Notes under the pieces: model-generated
The model's database searches: none
Seen by the model: the letters and a program-made list of their open reading frames with translations, nothing else
Told to the model about the DNA's origin: nothing
Shown here: piece by piece, positions 17,269 to 26,207 of the stretch
How positions within the stretch are numbered: the stretch's first letter is position 1
Layout: every line of letters starts with the position of its first letter
Program-made: the position numbers and the translations under genes
DNA from: Paracoccaceae bacterium
Lineage (GTDB): Bacteria > Pseudomonadota > Alphaproteobacteria > Rhodobacterales > Rhodobacteraceae
DNA length: 59,106 bases
Direction: 5' to 3'
Assembly: GCA_016936395.1 (NCBI GenBank)
Contig: JAFGXY010000069.1
Location: 1-59,106, forward strand

Positions 17269-18990
17269 ATGAAAAACCAGACCCCGACGCCCGACGACGC
17301 GCCAAGCTTTGCCGAACTTTTCACCCCGAAACTGATCACCGTCCTGCGCGAGGGCTATGGTCTGGCGCAGTTGCGCGCCGATGCTGTTGCCGGTTTGACC
17401 GTCGCCATCGTGGCCCTGCCATTGTCGATGGCCATTGCCATCGCTTCAGGTGCCACGCCGGCGCAGGGGCTTTACACCGCCATTGTCGGCGGGTTCCTTG
17501 TCTCGATGCTGGGGGGCTCGCGCTTTCAGATCGGCGGGCCGGCCGGCGCCTTCATTGTGCTGGTTGCCAGCACGGTGGCGCTGCACGGGATGGACGGGCT
17601 GATCCTTGCCACCTTCCTGTCGGGTCTGATGCTGATGATCGTCGGCTTCCTGCGGCTTGGCACTTTCATAAAGTTCATTCCGTTTCCGGTAACGGTGGGC
17701 TTTACCGCCGGGATTGCCGTCATCATCTTTGCCAGCCAGATCAAAGAGGTGTTCGGGCTGGCGCTGGAGGGCGAACCTGGCGGTTTGCTGGAAAAGCTGC
17801 CGGCCCTGTGGGAGGTGCGCAGCAGCCTGAAGCCGGCCGCGCTGGCGGTGTCATTGGCAACCATCGGCATCATCCTTGGCCTGCGTCGCTGGCGGCCGCA
17901 TTGGCCCGGCATGTTGATTGCTGTGGGATTGGCGGCAGGGGCAACAGTGCTGCTGTCGCTGCCGATTCAGACCATCGGCACAAAGTTCGGTGGCATCCCG
18001 TCATCGCTGCCTGCCCCCAGCCTGCCGGACTTGTCGATGGGCAAGATCATGGCCGTCTTGCCAGCGGCGATTTCCTTTACCCTGCTGGGCGCGATTGAAT
18101 CGCTGCTTTCGGCGGTTGTTGCCGATGGCATGACCGGACGGCGGCACCGGTCGAACAGCGAACTGGTGGCGCAAGGGGTGGCGAACATCGGGTCTTCGGT
18201 GTTTGGCGGCTTTTGCGTGACCGGAACCATTGCCCGGACGGCAACCAACGTGCGCGCGGGGGCCCATGGCCCGGTGGCAGGCATGTTGCATGCCGTCTTC
18301 ATCCTTTTGTTCATGCTGGTGGCCGCACCGCTGGCGGGCTATATCCCGCTGGCCGCCTTGGCCGGGGTTCTGGCAATTGTCGCCTGGAACATGATCGAGA
18401 AACCGGCCATCGCCATCCTGCTGCGGTCAGGCTGGGGCGAGGCGACGGTTCTGGGGGCCACCTTCTTTCTGACGATCTTCCGCGACCTGACCGAAGCCAT
18501 CGTGGTGGGCTTTGCGCTTGGCTCGGTGCTGTTCATCCACCGGATGAGCCTGACCACGGCCGTTGCAACCGACACGCCGTTTGTCGGTCGCGACGAGGCC
18601 GATGCCGCCCATCCGCGCGGCTCTTATGACGAGACGATGGCCGCCAATCCCGATGTGGTGATCTACCGGATTTCCGGCGCCTTGTTCTTTGGCGCGACAG
18701 CCTCGATCGGGTCGGTTCTTGACCGGATTCAGGACAGTCACAAGGCGCTGATCGTCGATTTTTCGATGGTTCCGTTTCTGGATTCGACGGGGGCCAACAT
18801 GATCGAGGGGCTGGCCCACAAGGCCCACAAGCGGGGTGTTGCGCTGTGGCTGACAGGGGCCAGCCGCGATATCCAGCGGGTGTTCGTGACGCACAGGCTT
18901 AAAAAGCCGCTGGTCCACTACGCGCCGACCATCGCCGATGCCGTCACAAGCTACCGCAGCGGCGCCGATGGCGGGCACGCGGCGCCCTGA
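17269..18990 (+). CDS. SulP-family inorganic anion transporter with STAS domain
   Basis: This 573-aa protein has 10-12 membrane segments in residues 40-430, including the SulP signature region IVALPLSMAIAIASGATPAQG near residues 52-70, and a cytoplasmic STAS domain at about 455-560 (VVIYRISGALFFGA, LIVDFSMVPFLDSTGANM). SulP proteins carry sulfate, bicarbonate or other small anions; the substrate is not determined by sequence. The ATG giving MKNQTPTPDD is chosen; two in-frame GTG codons lie just upstream. No carbonic anhydrase gene is adjacent that would point to bicarbonate. Confidence 0.9.
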   Translation: MKNQTPTPDDAPSFAELFTPKLITVLREGYGLAQLRADAVAGLTVAIVALPLSMAIAIASGATPAQGLYTAIVGGFLVSMLGGSRFQIGGPAGAFIVLVASTVALHGMDGLILATFLSGLMLMIVGFLRLGTFIKFIPFPVTVGFTAGIAVIIFASQIKEVFGLALEGEPGGLLEKLPALWEVRSSLKPAALAVSLATIGIILGLRRWRPHWPGMLIAVGLAAGATVLLSLPIQTIGTKFGGIPSSLPAPSLPDLSMGKIMAVLPAAISFTLLGAIESLLSAVVADGMTGRRHRSNSELVAQGVANIGSSVFGGFCVTGTIARTATNVRAGAHGPVAGMLHAVFILLFMLVAAPLAGYIPLAALAGVLAIVAWNMIEKPAIAILLRSGWGEATVLGATFFLTIFRDLTEAIVVGFALGSVLFIHRMSLTTAVATDTPFVGRDEADAAHPRGSYDETMAANPDVVIYRISGALFFGATASIGSVLDRIQDSHKALIVDFSMVPFLDSTGANMIEGLAHKAHKRGVALWLTGASRDIQRVFVTHRLKKPLVHYAPTIADAVTSYRSGADGGHAAP

Positions 18991-19219
18991 TGGCGGGGTC
19001 TTGCGCAGGATTGGCGTCGCTCGCGCCACTGGACCGGGACAAGGGCGCGGCGGGGGGGCGGGCGAGGACACGTTCAAAGCGTGCCGAAAAGACCGCCCCT
19101 CCCTTTGCGTCACGTGCCCCGCGCGCGGTTGGCGAGGGCCGCAGAACTGGCGTTGGGACGCAAGCCAGTGCGCAGTCTGACGCTGCCGTGGGCATGGCCC
19201 AGCGCGCCGTGACGCCGCA

Positions 19220-20035
19220 TCACGATGCCGGCTCTTTTGCCGGCAGATGGCGGAACACGCCCCAGGCTGACCAGATCAGGATCACGCCAAGGCCGATCTT
19301 CAGCGCCTGTGATGGCACAAGGCCCAACAGCCGTGCGCCGATCATGGCACCAAGGATCGAGCCTGCGACCAGAGGCAGCACCGTCCCGGTCCACACCGCG
19401 CGGTCCCGCAGCGGTGATCCGGCCCCGAAGTGGCGCAACAGGCCAACGGCAACGGTCGGCATCCCCACCAGCATCGACATTGATCCGGCCAGTTTGACAT
19501 CGGCGCCGAACATCAGGATGAAGGCTGGAATGATCAACTCGCCCTCCGCCACCCCCAGCAGCGACGACACAAGGCCGATCACCACCCCGGCGGCCGCCGC
19601 CGCCAGAACCGTGGGCAGCAGGTCGGGCGGCACCAGCCGCATCGGCTGGGTCACGAACAGACCTTCGGCCATCAGCACGCAGCCAAGCGCCACCAGCAGC
19701 ACCAGAATGGCCTGCCCCAGCCGCGCATCTGACAGGCTGCGCACCCAGCCCGCCCCGAACCATGCCGCCGACAGTGACCCGGCCAGCATTCCCAGCACGG
19801 CAGGCCCATGCGGTGCGATCAGGTCCAGCGGCACCGATCCGGCGCGAAACGGAAACGCTGCGGCCAGCACTGCAAAGGACGACACCAGATTGATCGGCAC
19901 CGCCTGACGGGCGGTGAACCGCAAGGCCCCGACCAGCGCGGGCAGGCGAAACTCGGCCCCGCCAAGCCCGACCAGCCCGCCCGCCGTGCCGACAACGGTG
20001 CCCAGACCGAACGAGAACAGCGGGCGCGCGGTCAT
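19220..20035 (-). CDS. TauE/SafE-family membrane transporter, last gene of the mod operon
   Basis: This 271-aa protein has about eight hydrophobic segments and the family-type glycine-rich opening VGTAGGLVGLGGAEFRLP (about residues 15-32), with a second such repeat VSSLLGVAEGELIIPAF (about 155-171). TauE/SafE proteins export sulfite, sulfoacetate or related anions. Its ATG overlaps the modC stop by 4 nt, so it is translationally coupled to the molybdate importer. A role in oxyanion export or molybdate/sulfate balance is inferred from that context. The 229 bp between it and SulP (18991-19219) hold no recognisable gene. Confidence 0.85.
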   Translation of the reverse strand: MTARPLFSFGLGTVVGTAGGLVGLGGAEFRLPALVGALRFTARQAVPINLVSSFAVLAAAFPFRAGSVPLDLIAPHGPAVLGMLAGSLSAAWFGAGWVRSLSDARLGQAILVLLVALGCVLMAEGLFVTQPMRLVPPDLLPTVLAAAAAGVVIGLVSSLLGVAEGELIIPAFILMFGADVKLAGSMSMLVGMPTVAVGLLRHFGAGSPLRDRAVWTGTVLPLVAGSILGAMIGARLLGLVPSQALKIGLGVILIWSAWGVFRHLPAKEPAS

Positions 20036-21129
20036 TCGGCGGCTTCCTTGATGGCGCCCACGTCATCGGGGGCGGGGGCAACGGATTTGATGATGGCATA
20101 GGCTGCGACGCCGGGTTGCAGACCCAGCAGGTCGGCTGAACGGCGGGTGACGCGGGCAAGCACCGCCCCTGCGGGCGTGGTCAGGCGGATCATCGCACCG
20201 GGGCCGTCGCCGTGATGCACTGCCTCGACCGTGCCGGGCAGGATGTTCAGCGCCGACAGGCCCTTGGGCACCTCGCGCGACAAGATCACGTCATGCGCGG
20301 CGATGCGCAGGCGGATGGCGTTGCCAAGAGCGGCCTCGACCCGCGGCAGGAACAGGGCAATGCCGCCCGCATCCAACTCGCTCAGGCCATCATCATGCTG
20401 GCGCACCAGCGTGGCCGTGATCACCGCGCCCGCGCTGCGCACCCCCATCGGGGCCAGTGCCGGGTCGCCCAGCACCTCTGCCGCCGTGCCGATACGGCTG
20501 ACGCGGCCTGCCTCCAGCGCCACCACGGTGGTGGCGATCCGCGCCACCTCGGTGGGCGAGTGGCTGACAAACAGGATCGGCACCCGAACCTCATCGCGCA
20601 ACCGCTCGAAATAAGGCAGGATCTCGGCCTTGCGCTCTTCGTCCAGCGCCGACAGCGGCTCATCGGCCAAAATCAGGCGCGGGGCCGCCAGCAGCGCCCG
20701 ACCGATGGCCACCCGTTGCCGCTCGCCGCCCGACAACCCTGCGGGACGGCGCGCCAGCAGGGGGCCGATCCCCAGCATCTCGACCACACGTCCCATGTCT
20801 TCGCGCGGGGCATCCTTGGGCGCGAACCACGCACCATAGGCCAGATTCTGCCGCACCGTCAGATGTGGAAACAGCCGGCCTTCCTGAAAGATATAGCCCA
20901 GACGCCGACGATGGGAGGGCAGGCACAGCCCCGCATCGGTGTCCACAAGCACCCAGTCGCCCACCGACACCCGGCCGCGTTCGGGCCGCATCAGCCCCGC
21001 CACAGCATTGGCGATGCTGGTCTTGCCCGACCCCGAGCGGCCGAATAGCACGGTCATGCCGGGCGGGGCGGCAAACGCGACGTTCAGCCGGAACGCGCCG
21101 AAACCATGGGCAAGATCAACCCGCAGCAT
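20032..21129 (-). CDS. modC: Molybdate ABC transporter ATP-binding protein ModC
   Basis: This 365-aa ATPase has Walker A FGRSGSGKTS (about residues 30-39), Q-loop YIFQEGRLFPHL, signature LSGGERQRVAIGRALL, Walker B RLILADEPLSALD and H-loop FVSHS, followed by a C-terminal molybdate-binding TOBE domain (about 295-355). The ATG at MLRVDLAHGF overlaps the end of modB by 14 nt; a longer upstream reading is only modB sequence in another frame. It powers molybdate uptake for molybdenum-cofactor enzymes. Confidence 0.95.
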   Translation of the reverse strand: MLRVDLAHGFGAFRLNVAFAAPPGMTVLFGRSGSGKTSIANAVAGLMRPERGRVSVGDWVLVDTDAGLCLPSHRRRLGYIFQEGRLFPHLTVRQNLAYGAWFAPKDAPREDMGRVVEMLGIGPLLARRPAGLSGGERQRVAIGRALLAAPRLILADEPLSALDEERKAEILPYFERLRDEVRVPILFVSHSPTEVARIATTVVALEAGRVSRIGTAAEVLGDPALAPMGVRSAGAVITATLVRQHDDGLSELDAGGIALFLPRVEAALGNAIRLRIAAHDVILSREVPKGLSALNILPGTVEAVHHGDGPGAMIRLTTPAGAVLARVTRRSADLLGLQPGVAAYAIIKSVAPAPDDVGAIKEAAE

Positions 21130-21826
21130 CACGCCCCCCGATCCGGCGGGCCACGGCTCGGCCGACCCATTCCGACAGCAACAAGGCCGACATCGCGATG
21201 ACGATGGCGACAACCACCAAGCGCGATGCCTGCACCTCGCCCCCCGGCACCTGAAGGAAACTGTAGATCGCCGAGGGCAGGGTCTGGGTCTGGCCGGGGA
21301 TGTTCGACACAAAGGTGATCGTTGCGCCGAATTCGCCCATCGCCTTGGCAAAGGCCAGAGTCACGCCAGCGATGATGCCGGGCAGGATCAGCGGCAAGGT
21401 GACGGTCAAGAACACCCAAGGGCGCGAGGCGCCCGAGGTGCCCGCCGCCTGTTCCAGCTTTGGGTCCACCGCCTCGATCGCCAACCGGATCGCGCGCACC
21501 ATCAGCGGAAACGCCATCACCCCAGCCGCCAGCGCCGCGCCGGTCCAGCGGAAGGCAAAGACAATGCCGAACCACTGCTCCAGAAACTGGCCCACCATGC
21601 CGCGTCGGCCAAAGGTCAGCAGCAGCAGATACCCCGTCACCACCGGCGGCAGGATCAGCGGCAGATGCACCGGCCCGTTCAGCACCTGCTTGCCCGGAAA
21701 CTGCCATCGCGCCAGCGCATGGGCGGTCAGAATGCCCAGCGGCAGGCTGACCAGCGCCGCCCAGAACGACACCTTCAGCGACAACGCAACCGCGCGCCAT
21801 TCTTCGGGGGAAAGCCAGTCAGCCAC
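21116..21826 (-). CDS. modB: Molybdate ABC transporter permease ModB
   Basis: This 236-aa permease has five or six membrane segments and the EAA loop EQAAGTSGASRPWVF (about residues 142-156) that contacts ModC. The start is GTG, 11 nt after the modA stop, with AAGGAAA as ribosome binding site. It overlaps modC by 14 nt. ModB dimers form the channel of the ModABC importer. The sequence shows the usual ModB pattern, such as LPLILPPVVTGYLLLL and AFKA-like features of an intact permease. Confidence 0.95.
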   Translation of the reverse strand: MADWLSPEEWRAVALSLKVSFWAALVSLPLGILTAHALARWQFPGKQVLNGPVHLPLILPPVVTGYLLLLTFGRRGMVGQFLEQWFGIVFAFRWTGAALAAGVMAFPLMVRAIRLAIEAVDPKLEQAAGTSGASRPWVFLTVTLPLILPGIIAGVTLAFAKAMGEFGATITFVSNIPGQTQTLPSAIYSFLQVPGGEVQASRLVVVAIVIAMSALLLSEWVGRAVARRIGGRDAAG

Positions 21827-21837
21827 GCGGGTTTCCT

Positions 21838-22605
21838 TCAGTTCAGGATCTTGAAGCCTTGCTCTGCGAACCTTGCATCCCCGGCATCCGAGGTGATGGC
21901 CTCAAAAAACGCGCGATCGGCCTCGTCCGCCGCACCGGTCAGCAGTGCGCCGGGGTAGATCACGGTGGGATAGCTGTCGATGGGAAAACTGCCCACCACC
22001 GATACCTTCGGATCAGCGGCGGCATCGGTGGCAAAGACGATGCCATAGGGCGCCTCGCCCAGCGATACCAGTGCCAAGGCCGCACGCACGGTATCGGCCT
22101 GGGCGACCATCGGCTCGACTTCGGCCCAGATGCCAAGCGTCTCCAGCGCCGCCTTGCCGTATTGGCCGGCGGGAACAGAGTCGACAAGTGCCATCGCCAG
22201 CTTGCCATCGCCGACCAGACCCTTCAGATCAAGGCCGGGCACAATCTCGACCGGGGCCGCACCGGCCGCACCGATCAGCACCATCGTGTTGCCGAACATG
22301 TCGCAGCGGCTGCCGGCGACCAACATCCCGGCCTTTTCCACCTCGTCCATCCAGTTGACGGCTGCAGAGACAAATATGTCGGCGGGCGCGCCTTCGATGA
22401 TCTGCTTGGCCAGTTGGTTCGACCCGGCATAGCTGATGGTGACCGTGTGGCCGGTTGCGGCCTGAAAATCGGCGGCCACCGCATCCATCGCGTTCTTCAT
22501 CGAGGCGGCGGCAAACACCACCACCTCTTCTGCCAGAATGGGCGTGGCGGACAGGGACAGGGCAACGGCAAGCGTCAACAGCGACGTCCTGGGGTGGGTC
22601 ATCAT
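21838..22605 (-). CDS. modA: Molybdate ABC transporter periplasmic binding protein ModA
   Basis: This 255-aa protein has a Sec signal peptide (about residues 1-25). The mature part shows the ModA pattern VVVFAAASMKNAMDAV, ISYAGSNQLAKQI and GAPADIFVSAA, the loops that hold the molybdate oxyanion. It starts at the first of two adjacent ATG codons, with GAAGAG upstream. A perfect 7-4-7 palindrome lies 16 bp upstream of the start, so its transcription is probably controlled by the ModE-like gene product encoded just before it. Confidence 0.95.
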   Translation of the reverse strand: MMTHPRTSLLTLAVALSLSATPILAEEVVVFAAASMKNAMDAVAADFQAATGHTVTISYAGSNQLAKQIIEGAPADIFVSAAVNWMDEVEKAGMLVAGSRCDMFGNTMVLIGAAGAAPVEIVPGLDLKGLVGDGKLAMALVDSVPAGQYGKAALETLGIWAEVEPMVAQADTVRAALALVSLGEAPYGIVFATDAAADPKVSVVGSFPIDSYPTVIYPGALLTGAADEADRAFFEAITSDAGDARFAEQGFKILN

Positions 22606-22620
22606 GGCTCTTCGATGTGA

Positions 22621-22638
22621 TATGTTTGCGAAAACATA
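22621..22638. promoter_or_regulatory. Perfect palindrome before modA, likely ModE operator
   Basis: TATGTTTGCGAAAACATA is a perfect inverted repeat (TATGTTT, 4-bp centre GCGA, AAACATA). It sits between the modE stop and the modA start. Its A/T-rich arms and position are those expected of a molybdate-responsive operator, though it is not identical to the E. coli ModE consensus. Confidence 0.6.
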
Positions 22639-22667
22639 ACAGGAGGAAAGCGGATGTGACGCAAGCG

Positions 22668-23039
22668 CTATTTTTCTTCGGGAATATCCCTTAGCAGCGC
22701 GCAAAAGGCCGCAAGCTGCGGCGCGCCGGCGCGGGCCGCCTCGGCCTCAAAGTCACGATACAGCCGCAAGATCTGGTGCCCCACGTCGGTCAGCACCGCG
22801 CCACCGCCACCGGGGCCGCCGCGGGTGCTGACCACCACCGGGGCCCGAAACATGGTGTTCAGGGTGCCGATCAACTCCCACGCGCGCTTGTAACTCATGT
22901 CCATTTCGCGTCCCGCCGCCGCGATTGATCCGGTGCGGTCGATCCGTTCCAGAAGTTCGGCCTTGCCGGGGCCGATCATCTCGGCCTCGCCAAAGTGGAT
23001 GCGGATGCGCAGGCGCGGGCGGTTGGGTGCTGGGTCCAT
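22668..23039 (-). CDS. modE: ModE-like winged-helix transcriptional regulator, DNA-binding domain only
   Basis: This 123-aa protein is the LysR-type winged helix typical of the ModE N-terminal half: GPGKAELLERIDRTGSIAAA, then GREMDMSYKRAWELIGTLN and VVSTRGGPGGGGAVLT. It lacks the C-terminal molybdate-binding (TOBE/Mop) domains of E. coli ModE, which is common for short alphaproteobacterial homologues; how it senses molybdate is unclear. The ATG giving MDPAPNRPRLRI is chosen; upstream residues are not family-like. It is encoded just upstream of modABC on the same strand and probably represses them through the dyad before modA. Confidence 0.85.
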   Translation of the reverse strand: MDPAPNRPRLRIRIHFGEAEMIGPGKAELLERIDRTGSIAAAGREMDMSYKRAWELIGTLNTMFRAPVVVSTRGGPGGGGAVLTDVGHQILRLYRDFEAEAARAGAPQLAAFCALLRDIPEEK

Positions 23040-23241
23040 GGCACCAAAATCCTGCAAATCATCCCAAAGGGCAAGAGCGGCGCGGGGCAGCAGGTTTTGG
23101 TGTCGCAGGGGGTGTGGTGCTGAAACTTCACGCACGATGCGACAGGTTTCATCGCTGGCAGGTTTGCGCGCGCCCGGCGGGGCGTGGCAAACCGAGATGA
23201 GAAAGGGGCGCTGCCCCTCGGCGGCGATGCCGCCTCACCCC

Positions 23242-23306
23242 GGAGTATTTTTCCAAGCAGCAAGTCCAAAGGCGCTCGATCGGATTTGCTGCTTGCCAAA
23301 TACTCC
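23242..23306. repeat. Inverted pair of an intergenic repeat (GGAGTATTT...CAAGCAGCAA)
   Basis: GGAGTATTTTTCCAAGCAGC (arm to 23263) and its near-exact inverse ending in CAAATACTCC (23286-23306) form a long hairpin with about 22 nt between the arms. A third copy lies at 39178. The pair sits in the 309-bp gap 23040-23348 between modE and the end of the DUF1178 gene, where I see no coding gene. It may act as a terminator for the DUF1178 gene. Confidence 0.6.
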
Positions 23307-23348
23307 CGCGCGGAGCGCCTGCAACGGTCATGCAGACCGCTGCGCCAA

Positions 23349-23777
23349 TCAATGCGCCTTGCGTCTGGGCAGGAATGGCAAGGGCGCCACGGGCACGCCG
23401 TCTTCGATCAGCTTGCGGGCCTCGTCTGGGCGGGCCTCGCCATAGATGGCGCGTTCGGGCAGATCGCCCGCGTGCATCTTGCGGGCTTCACTGACGAAGT
23501 TCAGGCCGACATAGTCCGAATGGGCCTCAACCTGCGCCCGAAGCGCGGCCAGGGCTTTTTCCATTTCGGTTTGCGGCTGGTCAAGCGGCGCAGGCGGGTT
23601 CGACCCGGCCCGTGCCGGTTGCACCGAAGGGGCCATCAGGTCCTTGTCGATGGTGGTAGAGCCGCAGACCGGGCAGGCGACATGCCCCGCGGCGCGCAAC
23701 CCGTCATAGGCGGCCCCGGATTGAAACCAACTGTCAAAGGCATGCGCATTGGCGCATTTCAGGTTGAAGCGGATCAT
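23349..23777 (-). CDS. DUF1178-family protein
   Basis: This 142-aa cytoplasmic protein has the DUF1178 pattern: MIRFNLKCANAHAFDSWFQS at the N-terminus, then CPVCGSTTIDKDLMAP, and a conserved C-terminal stretch VGLNFVSEARKMHAGDLPER. The Cys residues (C8, C35, C38) could bind zinc. The family is of unknown function and widespread in alphaproteobacteria. It follows the NUDIX gene on the same strand after 60 bp and may be co-transcribed with it. Confidence 0.88.
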   Translation of the reverse strand: MIRFNLKCANAHAFDSWFQSGAAYDGLRAAGHVACPVCGSTTIDKDLMAPSVQPARAGSNPPAPLDQPQTEMEKALAALRAQVEAHSDYVGLNFVSEARKMHAGDLPERAIYGEARPDEARKLIEDGVPVAPLPFLPRRKAH

Positions 23778-23837
23778 CGGCGTTCCGAGCGGTGCGATAT
23801 GCCCGTCATGGCATAGCTAGACATTTCGCAGACAAGT

Positions 23838-24326
23838 TCAAGCGCCGCGTCTTGCGGTTTCCGGCAGCAGCGTTTCGGGGGCCTTGTCAAGTTGACGCAG
23901 GATCGCGCGCAGGTCGGGCTCGGCCACCTTGCGGGCGGCCTTGCAGGCATCAAACCATTTGCGCCGGCGCTGTTTGCGTTCGGGGAACTTGTCGGCAAGG
24001 CTTGCCACCCGCAAGCCAAAGACGCTGACGGCGCAGGGCAGCGGATCGCGCACGGCGCGGATCTTGTCATAGGTGAACTGCCCGATCATCGCATCGCCGA
24101 CCTTGCCTTCCACACCGGCCTCTTCCCACGCCTCTTGTGCTGCGGTCTGGGCAGGGGTCAGCCCGTCGATCGGCCAGCCCTTGGGAATGATCCAGCGACC
24201 GGTGTCGCGGCTGGTGGCCAGCAGCACCTGCACCTTGCCGCGATGCATGCGCCAGCACAGCGCGCCATATTGGCTGAAAGGCACGGCCGACGCCGTCACA
24301 AAATCGTTCACTTGATCACGCGCCAT
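23838..24326 (-). CDS. NUDIX-fold hydrolase with a divergent Nudix box
   Basis: This 162-aa protein resembles the DIPP-like NUDIX group: RWIIPKGWPIDGLTPAQ followed by TAAQEAWEEAGVEG (about residues 45-75). Compared with the Nudix box GX5EX7REUXEEXGU, the first Glu is Leu and the Arg is Gln, but the metal-binding EAWEEAG core is intact. Such proteins hydrolyse diphosphoinositol, dinucleoside polyphosphate or related diphosphate substrates; the substrate here is unknown. The overlapping frame at 23774-24070 is a shadow. Confidence 0.82.
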   Translation of the reverse strand: MARDQVNDFVTASAVPFSQYGALCWRMHRGKVQVLLATSRDTGRWIIPKGWPIDGLTPAQTAAQEAWEEAGVEGKVGDAMIGQFTYDKIRAVRDPLPCAVSVFGLRVASLADKFPERKQRRRKWFDACKAARKVAEPDLRAILRQLDKAPETLLPETARRGA

Positions 24327-24490
24327 CTGTTACCCGCTGCCTGCTTGCCACTTGCCCGACTTGAGTGTCGGACTATTGCTTTGTCACGCTTGACGTAAGC
24401 ATCAGATGCAGCAAAGAACAGGCCCCGAGGTTTTGACCTTTGGCAAATACGGCCTATTTTTCCACGCACATGCGGAAAACGAGGGATGAA

Positions 24491-25021
24491 ATGCGGCGTT
24501 TTGCTTTGGGTTTTGCCGGATTGGCGCTTGGATTTGCCGGTCTGTCTGCGCCGGCACAGGCGGCGAGCTTTTCCTTTGCGTCGATTGACGGCGGTCAGAT
24601 TGATCTGGACGCATGGCGCGGCGCGCCGGTGCTGGTGGTCAACACCGCATCGATGTGCGGCTTTACCCGGCAATATGACGACCTTCAGGCGCTGCAAGAC
24701 CGCTATGGCGCGCGCGGGCTGAAGGTGCTGGCAGTGCCATCGGATGACTTCAAGCAAGAGTTGTCCGATGCCAGTGCGGTGAAAGAGTTTTGCGAGACCA
24801 ATTTCAACCTGACCCTGCCGATGACCGATATTACCCATGTGCGCGGGGCGCAGGCGCATCCGTTCTACAAATGGATGGCCGCCGAGCATGGCTTTACCCC
24901 CGGCTGGAACTTCAACAAGGTGTTGATCGGGCCGCAAGGTGAGGTGTTGGGGACATGGGGATCGACCGTGAAGCCGACCTCTGGCGCGATCACCAAGGCC
25001 ATTGAACCCCATCTGAACTGA
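24491..25021 (+). CDS. Glutathione-peroxidase-family thiol peroxidase, exported
   Basis: This 176-aa protein has a signal peptide (about residues 1-25, cleavage after AQAA). The peroxidatic cysteine is C56 in NTASMCGFTRQY, where animal enzymes have selenocysteine. The partner Trp/Asn region is GWNFNKVLIG near residues 140-149. It would reduce peroxides in the periplasm using a thiol donor. The ATG is chosen because GAGGG lies 5 nt upstream; two in-frame ATG codons further up would add residues before the signal peptide. It is followed 2 nt later by the HDAC-like gene. Confidence 0.9.
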   Translation: MRRFALGFAGLALGFAGLSAPAQAASFSFASIDGGQIDLDAWRGAPVLVVNTASMCGFTRQYDDLQALQDRYGARGLKVLAVPSDDFKQELSDASAVKEFCETNFNLTLPMTDITHVRGAQAHPFYKWMAAEHGFTPGWNFNKVLIGPQGEVLGTWGSTVKPTSGAITKAIEPHLN

Positions 25022-25023
25022 CT

Positions 25024-26148
25024 GTGACCCCTGCTGCCGTGCCGCTCTTTGTCGGGTCCGAGGTCTATCGCGGCTCGTCCTATGGCGCGGCGCATCCGTT
25101 GCGGGTGCCAAGGGTGTCGACGGTGATGGACCTGTCCCGCGCCATGGGTTGGCTGCCGAACGGCCAGTTCCGCGCCAGCCCGCGCGCCAAACCTGCCGCG
25201 CTGACACTGTGGCATACGCCCGACTATGTTGCGGCCTTGCACAGCGCCGAGGTGCAGGGCTGTGTCAGCGACGAGGTGCGCGACCGCCACCACCTTGGCA
25301 CGCTGGCAAACCCGGTGTTTGGCCAGATGTTTTCGCGCCCTGCCACCGGCGCGGGCGGGGTGATGCTGGCGGCCGAGCTGTTGGCGGCCGCGCCGGGGGC
25401 GATCCATGTGCCCGGCGGTGGTACCCATCACGGGCTGCCCGATCGCGCGAACGGGTTTTGCTATCTGAACGACCCGGTTCTGGCGATGCTGGCGATGCGG
25501 CGGGCCGGGTTGCGGCGCATCGCCTATGTCGATATCGACGCGCATCATTGCGACGGGGTGCAGCACGGTTTTGCCGGCGACGGCGATGCCTTGCTGATTT
25601 CGACCCATGAGGAAAACCGCTGGCCGTTTTCCGGCGCACTGGATGACACCGGCGGTGGCAATTGCATCAACCTGCCGGTGCCGCGCGGGTTGAATGACAC
25701 CGAGATGCGGGCGATCCTGCATGAGGTGATCTTGCCGCAGGTGGCAGCCTTCCGGCCCGAGGTGATCATCCTTCAGGCCGGGGCGGATGCGCTGTCCGAA
25801 GACCCGCTGTCGCGGCTGGCCCTGTCGAACCGGGCCTATGTCGAGGTGCTGCGCGCCCTGCGCCCCATGGCCGCGCGGTTCCTGTTGCTGGGCGGCGGGG
25901 GCTATAACCCCTGGACGGTGGGGCGCTGCTGGACAGCACTTTGGGCCACATTGGCGGGGTATGAGATCCACGACCGCCTGCCTGATGCGGCCCAAGCGGT
26001 GCTGTCGGCGTTGTCCTGGGGCGGGGGTGGGCGTCCGCCACCGGCGCCGGAGTTGCTGACCACGCTGCTGGATGCGCCACGCCCCGGCCCCTTGCGCGCA
26101 GAGCTGCGCGCCCGAATCATAGTTCTGGCGCGACGCTGCCCGGCATAG
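25024..26148 (+). CDS. Histone-deacetylase-superfamily (AcuC/AphA-like) zinc amidohydrolase
   Basis: This 374-aa enzyme has the arginase/deacetylase fold. Active-site histidines are in GTHHGLPDRANGFCYLND (H135, H136) and zinc ligands are in YVDIDAHHCDGVQ (D170, D172, H174), with a third Asp in GADALSEDP. Bacterial members deacetylate polyamines, acetoin-related enzymes or other acetyl-lysine or acetylamine substrates; the substrate here is not determinable. The start is GTG, 2 nt after the peroxidase stop, consistent with co-transcription. Confidence 0.88.
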   Translation: MTPAAVPLFVGSEVYRGSSYGAAHPLRVPRVSTVMDLSRAMGWLPNGQFRASPRAKPAALTLWHTPDYVAALHSAEVQGCVSDEVRDRHHLGTLANPVFGQMFSRPATGAGGVMLAAELLAAAPGAIHVPGGGTHHGLPDRANGFCYLNDPVLAMLAMRRAGLRRIAYVDIDAHHCDGVQHGFAGDGDALLISTHEENRWPFSGALDDTGGGNCINLPVPRGLNDTEMRAILHEVILPQVAAFRPEVIILQAGADALSEDPLSRLALSNRAYVEVLRALRPMAARFLLLGGGGYNPWTVGRCWTALWATLAGYEIHDRLPDAAQAVLSALSWGGGGRPPPAPELLTTLLDAPRPGPLRAELRARIIVLARRCPA

Positions 26149-26207
26149 GGCTTCCCTTGCGCGGCTTCGGGCGATAATCAGGGGCAATTCGTGCAAAGGG
26201 GCGCCCC

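Noticed and set aside
17025..18098. Long open frame on the plus strand upstream of and through the SulP gene
   Set aside because: It runs in another frame across the SulP coding region, has Arg/Cys-rich composition typical of shadows and no family resemblance.
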